From a virus: 25,953 nt of DNA. Every line of letters starts with the position of its first letter. Positions within the stretch are counted from its first letter, which is position 1. A model generated the notes under the pieces. The model was not told the origin of the DNA. It saw nothing but the letters and a program-made list of their open reading frames with translations, and did no database searches. Shown here piece by piece: positions 8,081 to 16,354 of this stretch. Where the stretch lies: positions 1-25,953 of IMG/VR virus record IMGVR_UViG_3300032087_000869, one strand, 5' to 3'. Position numbers and translations under genes: made by a program.

Positions 8081-9513
8081 TGAACGCAGATATTAAAGGC
8101 TTGTTAGCTCAAGCAAATCCACAGCTAGGTAGACTGTTAGACGAAGAAGCCCGACAGAAGGCTCAACAGGCTCGGATGCAAGGTGCTAACTACGGGAATG
8201 ACGCTATGGGTAGGTTTTTATCAGCCTACTCAGGCGCTGCTCGCTCGGCTACAGAGGGTGGTCGAGCGTTAGCTAACAATGTGATGGGTAATAAGCCTGC
8301 TATGGGTAAGTATGAACAGATGGCTACACAGGCTCAAGAGTCTAAACTGGCTGAAGAAAGAAAGATGCAGGCTATACAGCAGAAACTGTCAAACGCATCA
8401 CCTCAACAGCTAGAAAGGATATATAGTAATAACATACTGACCAATCCAGAAATAGCAAAAGCTGCAGAGTCTTTGTTAGCTAAAGTACCGGAAAAGCCTA
8501 AAGATATTACAGGTACTATACAGGCTATTAACGCATCTGGTATATCTAAAGACCAAAAAGCTAGTCTGATACGTCTGACTGCTTCAGGTAATATTTCATC
8601 GGCAGAGGTTCTTGATAATATTAGTAGCATTACTAGGGAGAATAGAGAGTCTGCAGGTAAATGGAAATCAGCAGGTGGTGATGGTTCTGTTATTGTAAAC
8701 GATGTTACTGGTGAAGAAAGAACTATAAAGCAAGTGAACACAGGAAGAGACACTAGCCTTACTCAAGATAAAATAGCAAAGCTATACGAGAAATTTACAA
8801 AAGATAGTATAGCTGCTTTTATTGATGACCCTAAAGCTCCATTGATTTCGTTAGGTGAAAATAAAAAGGACACATTTGACTATGACGAGGCTAATAGTGT
8901 ACTTTCAGAGCTAGATAGAAAATCAACATCTTTAAGTAATTTAGCTTATAGGATTGGAGAGGCTGACCTTAAAGGTGGTATAAGAGGCTCAGTAACCGAG
9001 TTTGTAAAAGAAAAAGCAGGAATGCAAGATATTGAAACAGAAGTACGTAAAGAGTATGACTTGGTTGTTAAATCAGGTATGTTGAAGTATCTTCCACCCG
9101 GTGTTGCGTCTGATAAGGATGTGGCGTTAGTGTTACAAGGCTTGCCAGATACCTTTGCAAATGGTGAGACAGCTCGTAGATATATAATGGGCATGGCTAA
9201 GCTGCAAAGACAGCAGGCAAAATACCAGAAGGAACGTATAGCATATGCTCGTGACAATTCAGGTGATATGAGTGGTTTCTTGGATAGTCAGAAAAATAAA
9301 GCTATTAAAGAATATAGAGGTTCGTTTGACCAGTTAGCTGTTGCTGACCCTAACGTACAGAAGGCTTACGATAATGCTAAGTATCTTCTTAGTCTCGGTA
9401 TAGACCCTATAGAAGTAGAACAGAGAACATTTAACTTATTCTCAAAATATCCTGACTTAGGTGTTAGGAACGCAACATTAGTTAATGAGTTGATAAAATT
9501 AGAAGGGTATTAA
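8080..9513 (+). CDS. Putative internal virion protein (477 aa, unrecognised)
   Basis: I do not recognise a defined family. The N-terminal third is Ala/Gln-rich helix (ANPQLGRLLDEEARQKAQQA and LAEERKMQAIQQKL), the middle is charged and mixed, and the C-terminal third is helical, including a KLQRQQAKYQKERIAYARD segment. No signal peptide, transmembrane span or enzyme motif is visible. It follows the 980-aa repeat protein with overlapping stop and start (TAATG) after a GGAGG ribosome site, and it ends two bases before the next gene. By position in podophage genomes (tail tube, then internal core proteins) an internal or ejection protein is the best guess. Confidence 0.75.
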   Translation: MNADIKGLLAQANPQLGRLLDEEARQKAQQARMQGANYGNDAMGRFLSAYSGAARSATEGGRALANNVMGNKPAMGKYEQMATQAQESKLAEERKMQAIQQKLSNASPQQLERIYSNNILTNPEIAKAAESLLAKVPEKPKDITGTIQAINASGISKDQKASLIRLTASGNISSAEVLDNISSITRENRESAGKWKSAGGDGSVIVNDVTGEERTIKQVNTGRDTSLTQDKIAKLYEKFTKDSIAAFIDDPKAPLISLGENKKDTFDYDEANSVLSELDRKSTSLSNLAYRIGEADLKGGIRGSVTEFVKEKAGMQDIETEVRKEYDLVVKSGMLKYLPPGVASDKDVALVLQGLPDTFANGETARRYIMGMAKLQRQQAKYQKERIAYARDNSGDMSGFLDSQKNKAIKEYRGSFDQLAVADPNVQKAYDNAKYLLSLGIDPIEVEQRTFNLFSKYPDLGVRNATLVNELIKLEGY

Positions 9514-9514
9514 T

Positions 9515-11863
9515 ATGAATAGAGATGAACAGGCGTTGCCGAAGGACTTTGTGTTTACGCCTCCTAGTCCTGATGCTAAACTAGACCCTACACAGCCTAA
9601 AGAGGCTTTACCATCTAATTACACCTTTGAAGCACCTCAGCAAGTTACTACACAGCCTGAAGTAGGTAATGAGGATTTGGTAACATCTTTAGCAGGTGCT
9701 TTGGAAGATACATATGTAATGGGTGGCGATATAGCTCGTATGTTCTTGCAAGGTATTAGTTTAAATACGTACAATGATGGTAAAGCTTGGACTATGTCTA
9801 AGTTGATGGATGCAGGTGCTATGGATAAGCCTGCAGGTGCTCAGTCTTTATCAGGCGAAGAACTATACAAGCATATCCTACGTGGTGAACAACAGGCTAC
9901 ACAGGCAGGTAGAGAGCGTTCTCCTTATCTTACAGCAGGCGCTGAAGTGGCAGGTGGTCTATTAACTCCTAACCCTGCCGGTAAGTTACAGGCAGCTTCT
10001 ACTATTGCAGGTACAGGCTTTAGAGGAGTAAAGGCTGCGGCAGAAGGAGGTATTGCAGGTTACTTTTCGGAAGATGTAGACCAACGTACTGCTAGTGATG
10101 CTTTAGTAGGTAGTACTATAGGTTTGGGTTTTCAAGGTACGTTTGAAGGTCTTGGTTGGATGGTTAATAAAGCCACTTCTAGGAAGATTGAACAGGACTT
10201 AGTAGACATGGAGACAGGTGAGTTTACACCTATAACTCTAGCGGCTAATGAGGCTGATAAGAACGAAAACCCTTTACGTGCGTTTTATGCTGAACTGGTT
10301 GCTCCTTCCTTTGGCGCTCAGCGTATTATAAGAGAGCAGGAAGAAAAGATAATAGCACCTTACAGACTTCGTGAGTTTTTAATTAGTGAAGAAGTTGCTA
10401 AGGTTATTCCTCAAGCTAGGAAGACTATTAAAGAGTTAGAAGTGAAGCATAAGAAGGTATTATCTGATTACACTAAAAGAAGAGAAGAGTTGTTAAAAGT
10501 ACCTCCTGCAGAGCGACAAGCTGCGATGGAAGAACTCGACTTGGATTTCTCTAAACAAATGAGAGATTTAAGTCATAGAAGTGAAGAAGCTATAAGAACT
10601 GCTGAAGATACTTTTAGAATGTCTGTTATGGCTGCTTCATTGCCTACTAATATGGATAGAACTTTTGGAGAGGCTTTAGACGCTGCTCCTAATCCTAATG
10701 CTGCTTTAGCTCTTATCGATAACCAATGGGCGAACAATGGCTTTGCTATGGTGAATGATAGGTCTTTTCAGATACGTAAAAGTTCGTTCGACCCTGATAG
10801 CTTCGATGAAGATTTAAAAGACTTTGCTCCTGATATACGTGAACGCATGTCTCCTTTGATAAAACTAGCTAACTCAGAATTAGAAAGTATAGTTACTAAT
10901 GGTTGGGTTAAGGGACAGGACTTAACAAAGTTACGTACAATGTTCAGACAGCGTATTAACTCATTAGGAGATGAAGGGCAAGATGCGGCTACTAAAGCAG
11001 CTTACTCTGTAGTGGCTGACCGTATAGAGAAAACTATAAGAGGTCAGTTAAAGGGTAATCAGTTAAACGCTTACTTAGATGAACTAAAAGCTTACAAGAC
11101 CTATACAATCTTTAAGAACGCAGTTGAACAGAAGAGTAAGAAAACTGGACAGCATGGCGCTTTTTCTGCTGATGATTGGATGTTTGCTTTAGGTAAGGTA
11201 TCTAAAAAGGATAGGCAGCAAGGTGAAGGTCTTTTCCGTGGAGAGGCTGAATCGCTAGGCAGGCTTGTTAACCAAGAGCAGACAGCACAGCAACAGGCTG
11301 CTGACAACGTAGGTAAAGAACTTACTAAACAGAAAGCTAAGGAAAAAGCAAGAGAAAAAGCTGAATTGGAGCGCTTGAAAGCTCAGACAAAGGATAGACT
11401 AGAACGTCTTAAAAACCGACAGGCTAGTCAGCGTGATGTTATTGCAATAGCTGCTGAAGAGAAGAAGTTGAATGAACTAGAGCCTAAATTAAACCAAGCT
11501 AAACAGGAGTATACAGAGCTGAAAGGAAAAGCACTGGATAACAAAGTTAACTGGTTTAAGTCCATGGTTACTACAGGTATGTTAGGTAGTGGTTCAGGTG
11601 CTATGCTAGGGGCTGTTACAGGTGAGCCTATAATAGGAGGAGTAGGTGGACTTGCTTTAGGTATGACTACAGCAACTAAACTGGCTTCACCAACTGCACA
11701 GCGTGTAGCTGCAGGGCAAACAGCACCTCAACAGGCTGTTCAGTCTTTCTTACAAAAAGAAACTCCAACGTCTGTACAGGAGATAGCTAAGACACGACAG
11801 GAAGCGTTACAATATGCGTCACCTGTTATTGCTCGTATATTATCTCAAGAAGCATTAAACTAA
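9515..11863 (+). CDS. Putative internal virion / DNA-ejection protein (782 aa)
   Basis: No named family is assigned. A disordered, proline-rich N-terminus (LPKDFVFTPPSPDAKLDP and a second LPSNYTFEAP copy) is followed by a Gly/Ala segment (AGAEVAGGLLTPNPAGKL, GGIAGYFSEDVDQRTASDAL). Long coiled coils lie near residues 290-370 (ARKTIKELEVKHKKVL region) and 607-672 (AKEKAREKAELERLKAQT region). Near residues 685-725 is a Gly-rich hydrophobic stretch (MLGSGSGAMLGAVTGEPII), which could insert into membrane during ejection. It is the last gene before the bidirectional terminator. Ribosome site AAGGG is seven bases from the ATG. A glycine-rich hydrophobic region plus coiled coils is typical of podophage ejection proteins; no lytic transglycosylase motif was seen. 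Confidence 0.75.
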   Translation: MNRDEQALPKDFVFTPPSPDAKLDPTQPKEALPSNYTFEAPQQVTTQPEVGNEDLVTSLAGALEDTYVMGGDIARMFLQGISLNTYNDGKAWTMSKLMDAGAMDKPAGAQSLSGEELYKHILRGEQQATQAGRERSPYLTAGAEVAGGLLTPNPAGKLQAASTIAGTGFRGVKAAAEGGIAGYFSEDVDQRTASDALVGSTIGLGFQGTFEGLGWMVNKATSRKIEQDLVDMETGEFTPITLAANEADKNENPLRAFYAELVAPSFGAQRIIREQEEKIIAPYRLREFLISEEVAKVIPQARKTIKELEVKHKKVLSDYTKRREELLKVPPAERQAAMEELDLDFSKQMRDLSHRSEEAIRTAEDTFRMSVMAASLPTNMDRTFGEALDAAPNPNAALALIDNQWANNGFAMVNDRSFQIRKSSFDPDSFDEDLKDFAPDIRERMSPLIKLANSELESIVTNGWVKGQDLTKLRTMFRQRINSLGDEGQDAATKAAYSVVADRIEKTIRGQLKGNQLNAYLDELKAYKTYTIFKNAVEQKSKKTGQHGAFSADDWMFALGKVSKKDRQQGEGLFRGEAESLGRLVNQEQTAQQQAADNVGKELTKQKAKEKAREKAELERLKAQTKDRLERLKNRQASQRDVIAIAAEEKKLNELEPKLNQAKQEYTELKGKALDNKVNWFKSMVTTGMLGSGSGAMLGAVTGEPIIGGVGGLALGMTTATKLASPTAQRVAAGQTAPQQAVQSFLQKETPTSVQEIAKTRQEALQYASPVIARILSQEALN

Positions 11864-11869
11864 AACTAA

Positions 11870-11906
11870 AAAGCCTACATAGACCTATTAAGTCTATGTA
11901 GGCTTT
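11870..11906. terminator. Bidirectional intrinsic terminator between convergent operons
   Basis: A perfect stem (left arm AAGCCTACATAGAC at 11871-11884, right arm GTCTATGTAGGCTT at 11892-11905, extendable by one A-T pair) closes a 7-base loop. It is followed by TTGTTTTATT on the + strand and preceded by an A-rich run that gives a U-rich tail on the other strand. It ends the rightward virion operon just after its last stop and the leftward nrd operon just after the 64-aa gene. Confidence 0.92.
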
Positions 11907-11909
11907 GTT

Positions 11910-12104
11910 TTATTCGAAGTCTTCTAATTCTATCAGCTCGTAGAAACTACCGAAGCTAAATCGAAAGAAGGCTATATGGACTATGAAGCCTGTGAAGGTT
12001 AGGATGTCCCATTCTCCGTCACTGTTCAATCCCCATATAGGTTTGTTCTTCGTACGTTCTACTCCCATGTTAAACCCATTGAATAAACTAATTGCTATTG
12101 CCAT
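11910..12104 (-). CDS. Small conserved-looking phage protein, hydrophobic centre (64 aa)
   Basis: Function unknown. The start chosen is the second of two in-frame ATGs (12104), because AGGAG lies seven bases before it but only one base before the ATG at 12110. The reading is MAIAISLFNGFNMGVER, then a WGLNSDGEWDILTF segment, a hydrophobic FIVHIAFFRFSF stretch and an acidic tail (ELIELEDFE). The F-x-x-F-F-x-R-F-x-F pattern could be an amphipathic strand or short membrane segment. It overlaps the end of nrdB by 10 bases, so it is translationally coupled to it, and it is the last gene before the terminator. Confidence 0.6.
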   Translation of the reverse strand: MAIAISLFNGFNMGVERTKNKPIWGLNSDGEWDILTFTGFIVHIAFFRFSFGSFYELIELEDFE

Positions 12105-13045
12105 CCCCATTCTCCTGATAAGCCATTTGAATTGTATTCCGTTACAACTGTCTCGAAGAAGTTATCGTGTGATGTGGTAGCTATCAAAGGTTCTAACCAC
12201 TCCAACGGATTCTCCTTAACTCCATAGTTACCTCTTAACCCTAGCTGAATAAGCCTACGGTCTGCAACGTAACGAATGTATTGCTTAACCTCTTGTGAAG
12301 TCAAACCTTCTATATCTCCCATCTCATAAGCTAAGTCAATAACCTTGTCTTCTAACGCTACTGCCTCACGTACCATGCCGTATATCTGTGCTTTGAAGTC
12401 ATCGTTAACAATACGTGGATGTTCATTACAGAACTCACGAAACAGCCTTGTCATCCCTTCACAATGTAAACTCTCATCACGAATAGACCACTGAACAATC
12501 TCTCCCATGCCTCGCATCTTACCAAAGCGTGTATAGTTTAACAGCATAACGAATGCTGAGAACAATGACATACCTTCGTTAATAGCTGAACGTGCTACGG
12601 CTAATGCCAAGCCTGCATAGCTGTTAGTGTCTATGTTAGCCATAAACTCTAGCTTGTCTTTCATAGCTTCAACGTCTGCAAAGGCTGAGAATTCACTTTC
12701 AGGTAAGCCTAGTGTGTCGTTTAACAGCGCATAAGAACGTTGGTGTGTAAACTCACGATTAGCAAATGATGCTAACATACTTCTAATCTCGTTATTCTTA
12801 AACTTCTGTAAGTAGTGTTCGATGTAGTTTGTACCGACTGCTACGTCCGACTGAGTGAACAAGCGTAGTATCTGTGTAATGTGGTTCTTCTCTTGTGGTG
12901 ATAGCTTTGTCTTCCACTGCATCACATCGTCTTGTAACTTAGCTTCCCATTCTCCCCAGTGAAGGTGTTCGTGCTGTACACTATACTCAACAGCCCATGG
13001 ATACTTGAATGGCTTATAAACTTTACTACTCTCAACTAAACTCAT
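12095..13045 (-). CDS. nrdB: Ribonucleoside-diphosphate reductase, small (beta) subunit, class I
   Basis: The 316-residue beta subunit carries the di-iron/tyrosyl radical centre that starts reduction of ribonucleotides to deoxyribonucleotides. All six metal ligands are visible: D67 (QSDVAV), E98 and H101 (REFTHQRSY), E157 (INEGMS), E191 and H194 (RDESLH). The radical tyrosine Y105 sits seven residues after E98, the spacing of E. coli NrdB, so this is a canonical radical-bearing type. The C-terminus ends GEWGWQ, presumably the tail that docks in NrdA. Ribosome site AGGGG lies six bases before the ATG, which overlaps the upstream 64-aa gene by four bases. It is separated from nrdA by three small genes, in one leftward operon, so the phage can boost dNTP supply for replication. 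Confidence 0.95.
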   Translation of the reverse strand: MSLVESSKVYKPFKYPWAVEYSVQHEHLHWGEWEAKLQDDVMQWKTKLSPQEKNHITQILRLFTQSDVAVGTNYIEHYLQKFKNNEIRSMLASFANREFTHQRSYALLNDTLGLPESEFSAFADVEAMKDKLEFMANIDTNSYAGLALAVARSAINEGMSLFSAFVMLLNYTRFGKMRGMGEIVQWSIRDESLHCEGMTRLFREFCNEHPRIVNDDFKAQIYGMVREAVALEDKVIDLAYEMGDIEGLTSQEVKQYIRYVADRRLIQLGLRGNYGVKENPLEWLEPLIATTSHDNFFETVVTEYNSNGLSGEWGWQ

Positions 13046-13236
13046 AATAACCCCTGTTCTTTTAAATACACCTTCTGCGTACAGATGGTAAAGTCATACT
13101 CGATGTCAATGTTCTTTTCTAAAAAGTCTCTGTAGCGTGTAGCAGGTAGGTCTGCATAGGCTTCACAGTCTACCTGTAACACAACGTAAGAGTCTTTCGG
13201 TGTTCCTTTGTGGAATTGTATTACGTATTGGTTCAT
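13042..13236 (-). CDS. Small hypothetical protein between nrdA and nrdB (64 aa)
   Basis: Function unknown. It is a mixed alpha/beta small soluble protein: MNQYVIQFHKGTPKDSYVVL, then a helix (ADLPATRYRDFLEKN) and a closing strand (YDFTICTQKVYL). It contains two Cys (VDCEAY and TICTQ) but no CxxC, so it is not an obvious glutaredoxin even though such a partner would suit the site. It overlaps the genes on both sides by four bases, which is strong evidence that it is expressed as part of the nrd operon. Confidence 0.65.
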   Translation of the reverse strand: MNQYVIQFHKGTPKDSYVVLQVDCEAYADLPATRYRDFLEKNIDIEYDFTICTQKVYLKEQGLL

Positions 13237-13409
13237 ATCTTCTCTGACAACGCCCTAGTGATTGCATCAGTTATTGCATCGTCAAGATGTTCGTCTTTAC
13301 CACATATAAAGGTCTGTTCAGTTGAGATACCTACCATCTTAATCTGAATGACATGACCGTTAGCTACCTTTGTTACTTTAATTGATTCTATATAATTGTA
13401 TTCTTTCAT
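13233..13409 (-). CDS. Small hypothetical protein (58 aa) in the nrd operon
   Basis: Function unknown. The ATG at 13409 (MKEYNYIESIKVTKV) is preferred over an upstream in-frame TTG at 13427, which lacks a ribosome site. The ATG has AGGA close by and overlaps the stop of the 38-aa gene (ATGA). The protein looks like two or three beta strands (IKVTKVANGHVIQIKMVGIS) followed by an acidic helix (KDEHLDDAITDAITRALSE). It overlaps the next gene by four bases, so it belongs to the same coupled operon. Confidence 0.6.
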   Translation of the reverse strand: MKEYNYIESIKVTKVANGHVIQIKMVGISTEQTFICGKDEHLDDAITDAITRALSEKI

Positions 13410-13522
13410 AGTCCTATTAATCCCCAACCATGGTTTGCTATTGCGTTTGCGATAATGAAGAGGCAGGTGACTACCTCTAACACTATTATGGTATTTCTTA
13501 CTACCCTTGGCAGCTTATGCAC
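13406..13522 (-). CDS. Small membrane protein (38 aa), overlaps the end of nrdA
   Basis: Read directly from the sequence. GTG start at 13522 has AAGGAG ten bases upstream, inside the last codons of nrdA. The peptide is MHKLPRVVRN, then a membrane span (TIIVLEVVTCLFIIANAIA), then NHGWGLIGL. The basic N-terminus and hydrophobic core predict a single-pass inner-membrane peptide with a cytoplasmic N-end. Its TGA overlaps the ATG of the next gene (ATGA), closing the 13406-13503 gap with a coupled reading frame. Function unknown; a GTG start and tiny size keep confidence moderate. Confidence 0.5.
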   Translation of the reverse strand: MHKLPRVVRNTIIVLEVVTCLFIIANAIANHGWGLIGL

Positions 13523-15261
13523 TCGTCGTCATCTCCTTCAAAGTCTTTCAAGGCGTTGCGTACAACCTGCTGTCCTACGTTATCCGCTGTCTTGCCTGCT
13601 GTTGTCCGTAAGTAGTACAATCCTTTCAGCCCTTCCTTGTAGGCTTTCAAGTGTACTGAGTTTACATAACCCTTGTCAGCTCCTGACGGAAAGAACAAGT
13701 TAACACTCTGGCCTTGGCATATAAATTCTTGTCGTTTAGCTGAATGCTCAACAACCCAAGCTTGGTCTAGCTCAAAAGCCGTCTTAAACACAGCCTTGTC
13801 ATGGTCTGATAAGAAGTCTAGGTGTTGTACTGAGCCATCGTTAGCTAAGATACTATCCCATGTTTCTTCATAGTCCTTGTTAAGACTGTACAGCACCTTC
13901 TCTAAATACTTATTCTTAATCGTGTGAGCACCTGCTCGTGTACGGTGTACATACATGTTACTCTTCAATGGCTCAATAGACGCTGTACAACCACAAATGA
14001 TAGAACTATTTGCATTAGGAGCAATAGCGAGTAGATGAGCATTTCGAACCCCCGAGCCAACACCATCAGGACATTCACCACGTTCTTCCGCCAACTTCTG
14101 AGTTTGTGCCTGTGCCTGCGCTTTAATACGCTTAAACATCGAGTAGTTTGCCGAAGTTGCTTCCCAACTCTCCCACGCAATACCTTTAGACTGTAAGTAA
14201 CCATGAAAGCCCATAGCCCCGATACCAATAGAGCGTTCACTATAGGCTGAAAAACGTGCCTTGTCCAACTCTTCTGGCGCATGTACAATAAACTCCGTTA
14301 ATACATTGTCTAAGAATGTGGTTAAGTCAGCTACCATCTCACTGTCTTTCCACTCGTCAAACTTCTCAAGGTTTACACTAGACAGGCAACAGACTGCTGT
14401 GCGTTCCTCGTTAGTAGCTAAGTGTATCTCGTTACATAGATTACTACCATGAATCTTCAACCCTAGTTCTTTTTGGAAGTCTGGTAAAGCCTCATTAGCT
14501 GTGTCAATGAAGTTAATGTAGGGGCTACCTGTCCTGAAACGGGCTTCTAAGATGCGTTGCCACACCTCCCTAGCCTCTACAGTGTCTGTTACTTCTTTGG
14601 TGTGTGGGTCTTTTAACTGCCACTGAACACCGTTAACAACTGCTTCCATGAAGGCGTCTGAGACGTTCACAGCGTTGAACAGGTTAAAACATTTACGATT
14701 AATATCTCCACCTGTAGGTAGCTTGAAGTTAACAAACTCTACAATGTCTGGATGGTCACAGTCTAAATAGGCTGCATAGCTACCTTTGCGTGTCTTACCT
14801 TGCTTGTAAGCTGTCATCTGTCCGTCAGTTACTTTAAGCATTGGCATCACACCGACAGACTTCTCTGTCACACCACGTACACTAGACCAATGCCCACCTA
14901 CACCACCACCCTTAACAGATAGCCACGCTGTTTCTGCATGGTGTCCTATCAAGCCTTCTAAGCTATCGCCAACGTATGACAGAAAACAACTGATTGGTAG
15001 TGCTTTGTGTTCTTTGGTAGGTAGAGGTGCATTACTAAGGATTGGTGAGCTAAACATAAACCAACCTTTCGATACGTAGTCATAGATGCGCTGTGCTAGG
15101 CTTGTATCACCTGCACTGTAGGCTACTGCAGCCCTAGCATACGCTTCCTGTGGACTCTTCTCGCTGTCTAGCATGTAGAAGTCTTGTAACAATGTCAACG
15201 CCTGTGGTGTTAGCGTCGTGTCACGATTGTAATCTACGTTAATCCCATGAACTTGTGTCAT
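13501..15261 (-). CDS. nrdA: Ribonucleoside-diphosphate reductase, large (alpha) subunit, class I
   Basis: This catalytic subunit reduces NDPs using a thiyl radical. Visible active-site parts are N274-C276-E278 (SNLCNEI, the radical Cys with its Asn and Glu), the redox pair C92 (ISCFLSY) and C291 (AVCCLSS), the radical-transfer pair Y549-Y550 (GLYYLRT) and the C-terminal shuttle cysteines C581/C584 (ECISCQG). At 586 residues it is much shorter than E. coli NrdA (761), and it begins directly with the catalytic fold, so the N-terminal ATP-cone that gives dATP feedback inhibition is absent. This is common in phage enzymes and would leave overall activity unchecked by dATP. The ATG has AGGAG nine bases upstream and overlaps the 58-aa gene. 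Confidence 0.96.
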   Translation of the reverse strand: MTQVHGINVDYNRDTTLTPQALTLLQDFYMLDSEKSPQEAYARAAVAYSAGDTSLAQRIYDYVSKGWFMFSSPILSNAPLPTKEHKALPISCFLSYVGDSLEGLIGHHAETAWLSVKGGGVGGHWSSVRGVTEKSVGVMPMLKVTDGQMTAYKQGKTRKGSYAAYLDCDHPDIVEFVNFKLPTGGDINRKCFNLFNAVNVSDAFMEAVVNGVQWQLKDPHTKEVTDTVEAREVWQRILEARFRTGSPYINFIDTANEALPDFQKELGLKIHGSNLCNEIHLATNEERTAVCCLSSVNLEKFDEWKDSEMVADLTTFLDNVLTEFIVHAPEELDKARFSAYSERSIGIGAMGFHGYLQSKGIAWESWEATSANYSMFKRIKAQAQAQTQKLAEERGECPDGVGSGVRNAHLLAIAPNANSSIICGCTASIEPLKSNMYVHRTRAGAHTIKNKYLEKVLYSLNKDYEETWDSILANDGSVQHLDFLSDHDKAVFKTAFELDQAWVVEHSAKRQEFICQGQSVNLFFPSGADKGYVNSVHLKAYKEGLKGLYYLRTTAGKTADNVGQQVVRNALKDFEGDDDECISCQG

Positions 15262-15415
15262 CTTCTATATCTCCTGCTAAAGCATCGTATTGTTCTATTA
15301 TTCTATCTTCAAAAGCTTCAACAAGCAGCTCGCTGTTAATCTCTAGTGTTTCTAACAGGGTTACTTCGTCTATGCGTTGTAGTTTGTCTTTCAACTCTTC
15401 AATAGTTAGTGTCAT
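15239..15415 (-). CDS. Small acidic helical protein upstream of nrdA (58 aa)
   Basis: Read directly from the sequence. ATG at 15415 overlaps the previous stop (TAATG) with AGGTG five bases upstream, and TAA at 15239 lies inside nrdA. The protein is MTLTIEELKDKLQRIDEVTL, then LLETLEINSELLVEAFEDRI and an acidic end (AGDIEDDTSSWD). It is almost wholly helical and acidic, similar in feel to small conserved podophage proteins that sit beside replication or nucleotide genes. Function unknown. The overlaps on both sides make expression likely. Confidence 0.7.
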   Translation of the reverse strand: MTLTIEELKDKLQRIDEVTLLETLEINSELLVEAFEDRIIEQYDALAGDIEDDTSSWD

Positions 15416-15810
15416 TAGAACACCTGTCTCATTTTCTGCAAGTAATGAATAGCCTTGTCAATGTCTGCCAAACCACCTTTCTCCTGAAAGCGTGACACAT
15501 ACTTGATAACGTTACCTTGCAGATAACCGATGAAGGCTTCACAGCTCATCATGCTTTCCATGTACTCCCAAGGCTGTATCGGCAGGTTGTAATGGTCTGG
15601 ACACTTCTCATTCGGGTACTGGCTCTCGTCGTAGTGCAAGCCGTCGTTGCCGTTCTGCCCAATAACATCCATTCGTTCTTCTAATGCGTCTTTTAAGTTT
15701 GCTTCGGCTACATACCGTTCCCATTCTTTATTCCTACCATGTTTGTCGTTGAGTTCGTCCAAGTGCTTTAGCATGTCTTCTTCGTTTGTGTATTCACCAT
15801 CTTCATTCAT
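15415..15810 (-). CDS. DUF3310 protein, related to the T7 gp1.7 nucleotide kinase C-terminal domain
   Basis: The 131-residue protein has a charged N-terminal half (helical, Glu/Asp/Lys-rich) and a C-terminal DUF3310 domain from about residue 72: DHYNLPIQPWEYMESMMSCE, FIGYLQGNVIKYVSRF, then a DIDKAIHYLQKM helix. The Pro-Trp, GNxIKYVxRF and KAxxYL pieces are the hallmarks of this domain. In T7, gp1.7 with this domain acts as an unusual nucleoside monophosphate kinase. That activity is not shown for small DUF3310 proteins in general, so the kinase role is inference. It lies between MazG-like and nrdA genes, a nucleotide-metabolism cluster. AAGGA lies six bases before the ATG. Confidence 0.82.
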   Translation of the reverse strand: MNEDGEYTNEEDMLKHLDELNDKHGRNKEWERYVAEANLKDALEERMDVIGQNGNDGLHYDESQYPNEKCPDHYNLPIQPWEYMESMMSCEAFIGYLQGNVIKYVSRFQEKGGLADIDKAIHYLQKMRQVF

Positions 15811-15812
15811 AA

Positions 15813-16121
15813 TTAATCCTTAACAAATACACCGTCAACCATTTTGCCGGTGCGGTCTTTAATGTCATTGTATGCGTGTTCTAAGCATTGCTCTAGTGTT
15901 AACCCATTGCGCTCTGCAATGTTAATCAACACCACCATAATGTCACCTATAGCGTCTGTAATTTCTGGCGTGTAATTATCCAGATAAGAATTACAGATTA
16001 ACGCTTCATGTAACTCCAAGACTTCTTCTTGTAACTTACCAAATTGGTCTAGGTCAGTAGAACCCTCAATTAAGTTACGTGCATAGTGCCATTCTTTAAC
16101 CTTGTTAATTAGTTCATTCAT
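15813..16121 (-). CDS. MazG-like nucleotide pyrophosphohydrolase (102 aa)
   Basis: The protein has the all-alpha NTP pyrophosphatase pattern: QEEVLELHEAL (EExxE metal site) in helix two and EITDAIGDIMVVLINIAERN (ExxD-type second metal site) in helix three, ending with DRTGKMVDGVFVKD. Such enzymes cleave NTPs or dNTPs to NMP plus pyrophosphate. In phages they are proposed to trim non-canonical nucleotides or alter (p)ppGpp; which substrate applies here is unknown. At 102 residues it is a single-domain version. The start overlaps the stop of the preceding small gene (ATGA), and its stop leads directly into the ribosome site of the DUF3310 gene. Confidence 0.85.
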   Translation of the reverse strand: MNELINKVKEWHYARNLIEGSTDLDQFGKLQEEVLELHEALICNSYLDNYTPEITDAIGDIMVVLINIAERNGLTLEQCLEHAYNDIKDRTGKMVDGVFVKD

Positions 16122-16354
16122 GATTTTAAGAACACCTCCATGGTTGGTAGCTTTTCAAGGTCTGCTTTATACTGAACAGCTATGTAGTCTGCTAGTCTGG
16201 TTGCGCTACGGTAGTGTTGCTCTGCTTTCTTTAGGTAGTGACCTTCATCTACGTCGTAGGTGTTAACGGTTGACATGTTTTTAAATGTCTCTGCTAAGGC
16301 TAGTTCGCTGTAAAAAGCCTGTATAGTTCTAATTCTTTTTTGCAAGTCTGGCAT
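16118..16354 (-). CDS. Small helical hypothetical protein (78 aa)
   Basis: Function unknown. The frame is open as far as 16423, but the ATG at 16354 is preferred: it has GAGG about nine bases upstream and the protein then begins MPDLQKRIRTIQAFYSELAL. The longer form would begin inside the HNH gene with an unlikely Cys/Arg-rich leader. The protein is nearly all helix with many Tyr and Lys (EGHYLKKAEQHYRSATRLAD). It overlaps the 3' end of the HNH gene by 26 bases and the MazG-like gene by four bases, which supports expression within the operon. Confidence 0.65.
   Translation of the reverse strand: MPDLQKRIRTIQAFYSELALAETFKNMSTVNTYDVDEGHYLKKAEQHYRSATRLADYIAVQYKADLEKLPTMEVFLKS

Noticed and set aside
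13410-13427. TTG start of the 58-aa nrd-operon gene
   Set aside because: No ribosome site precedes it, while the ATG at 13409 overlaps the stop of the 38-aa gene.
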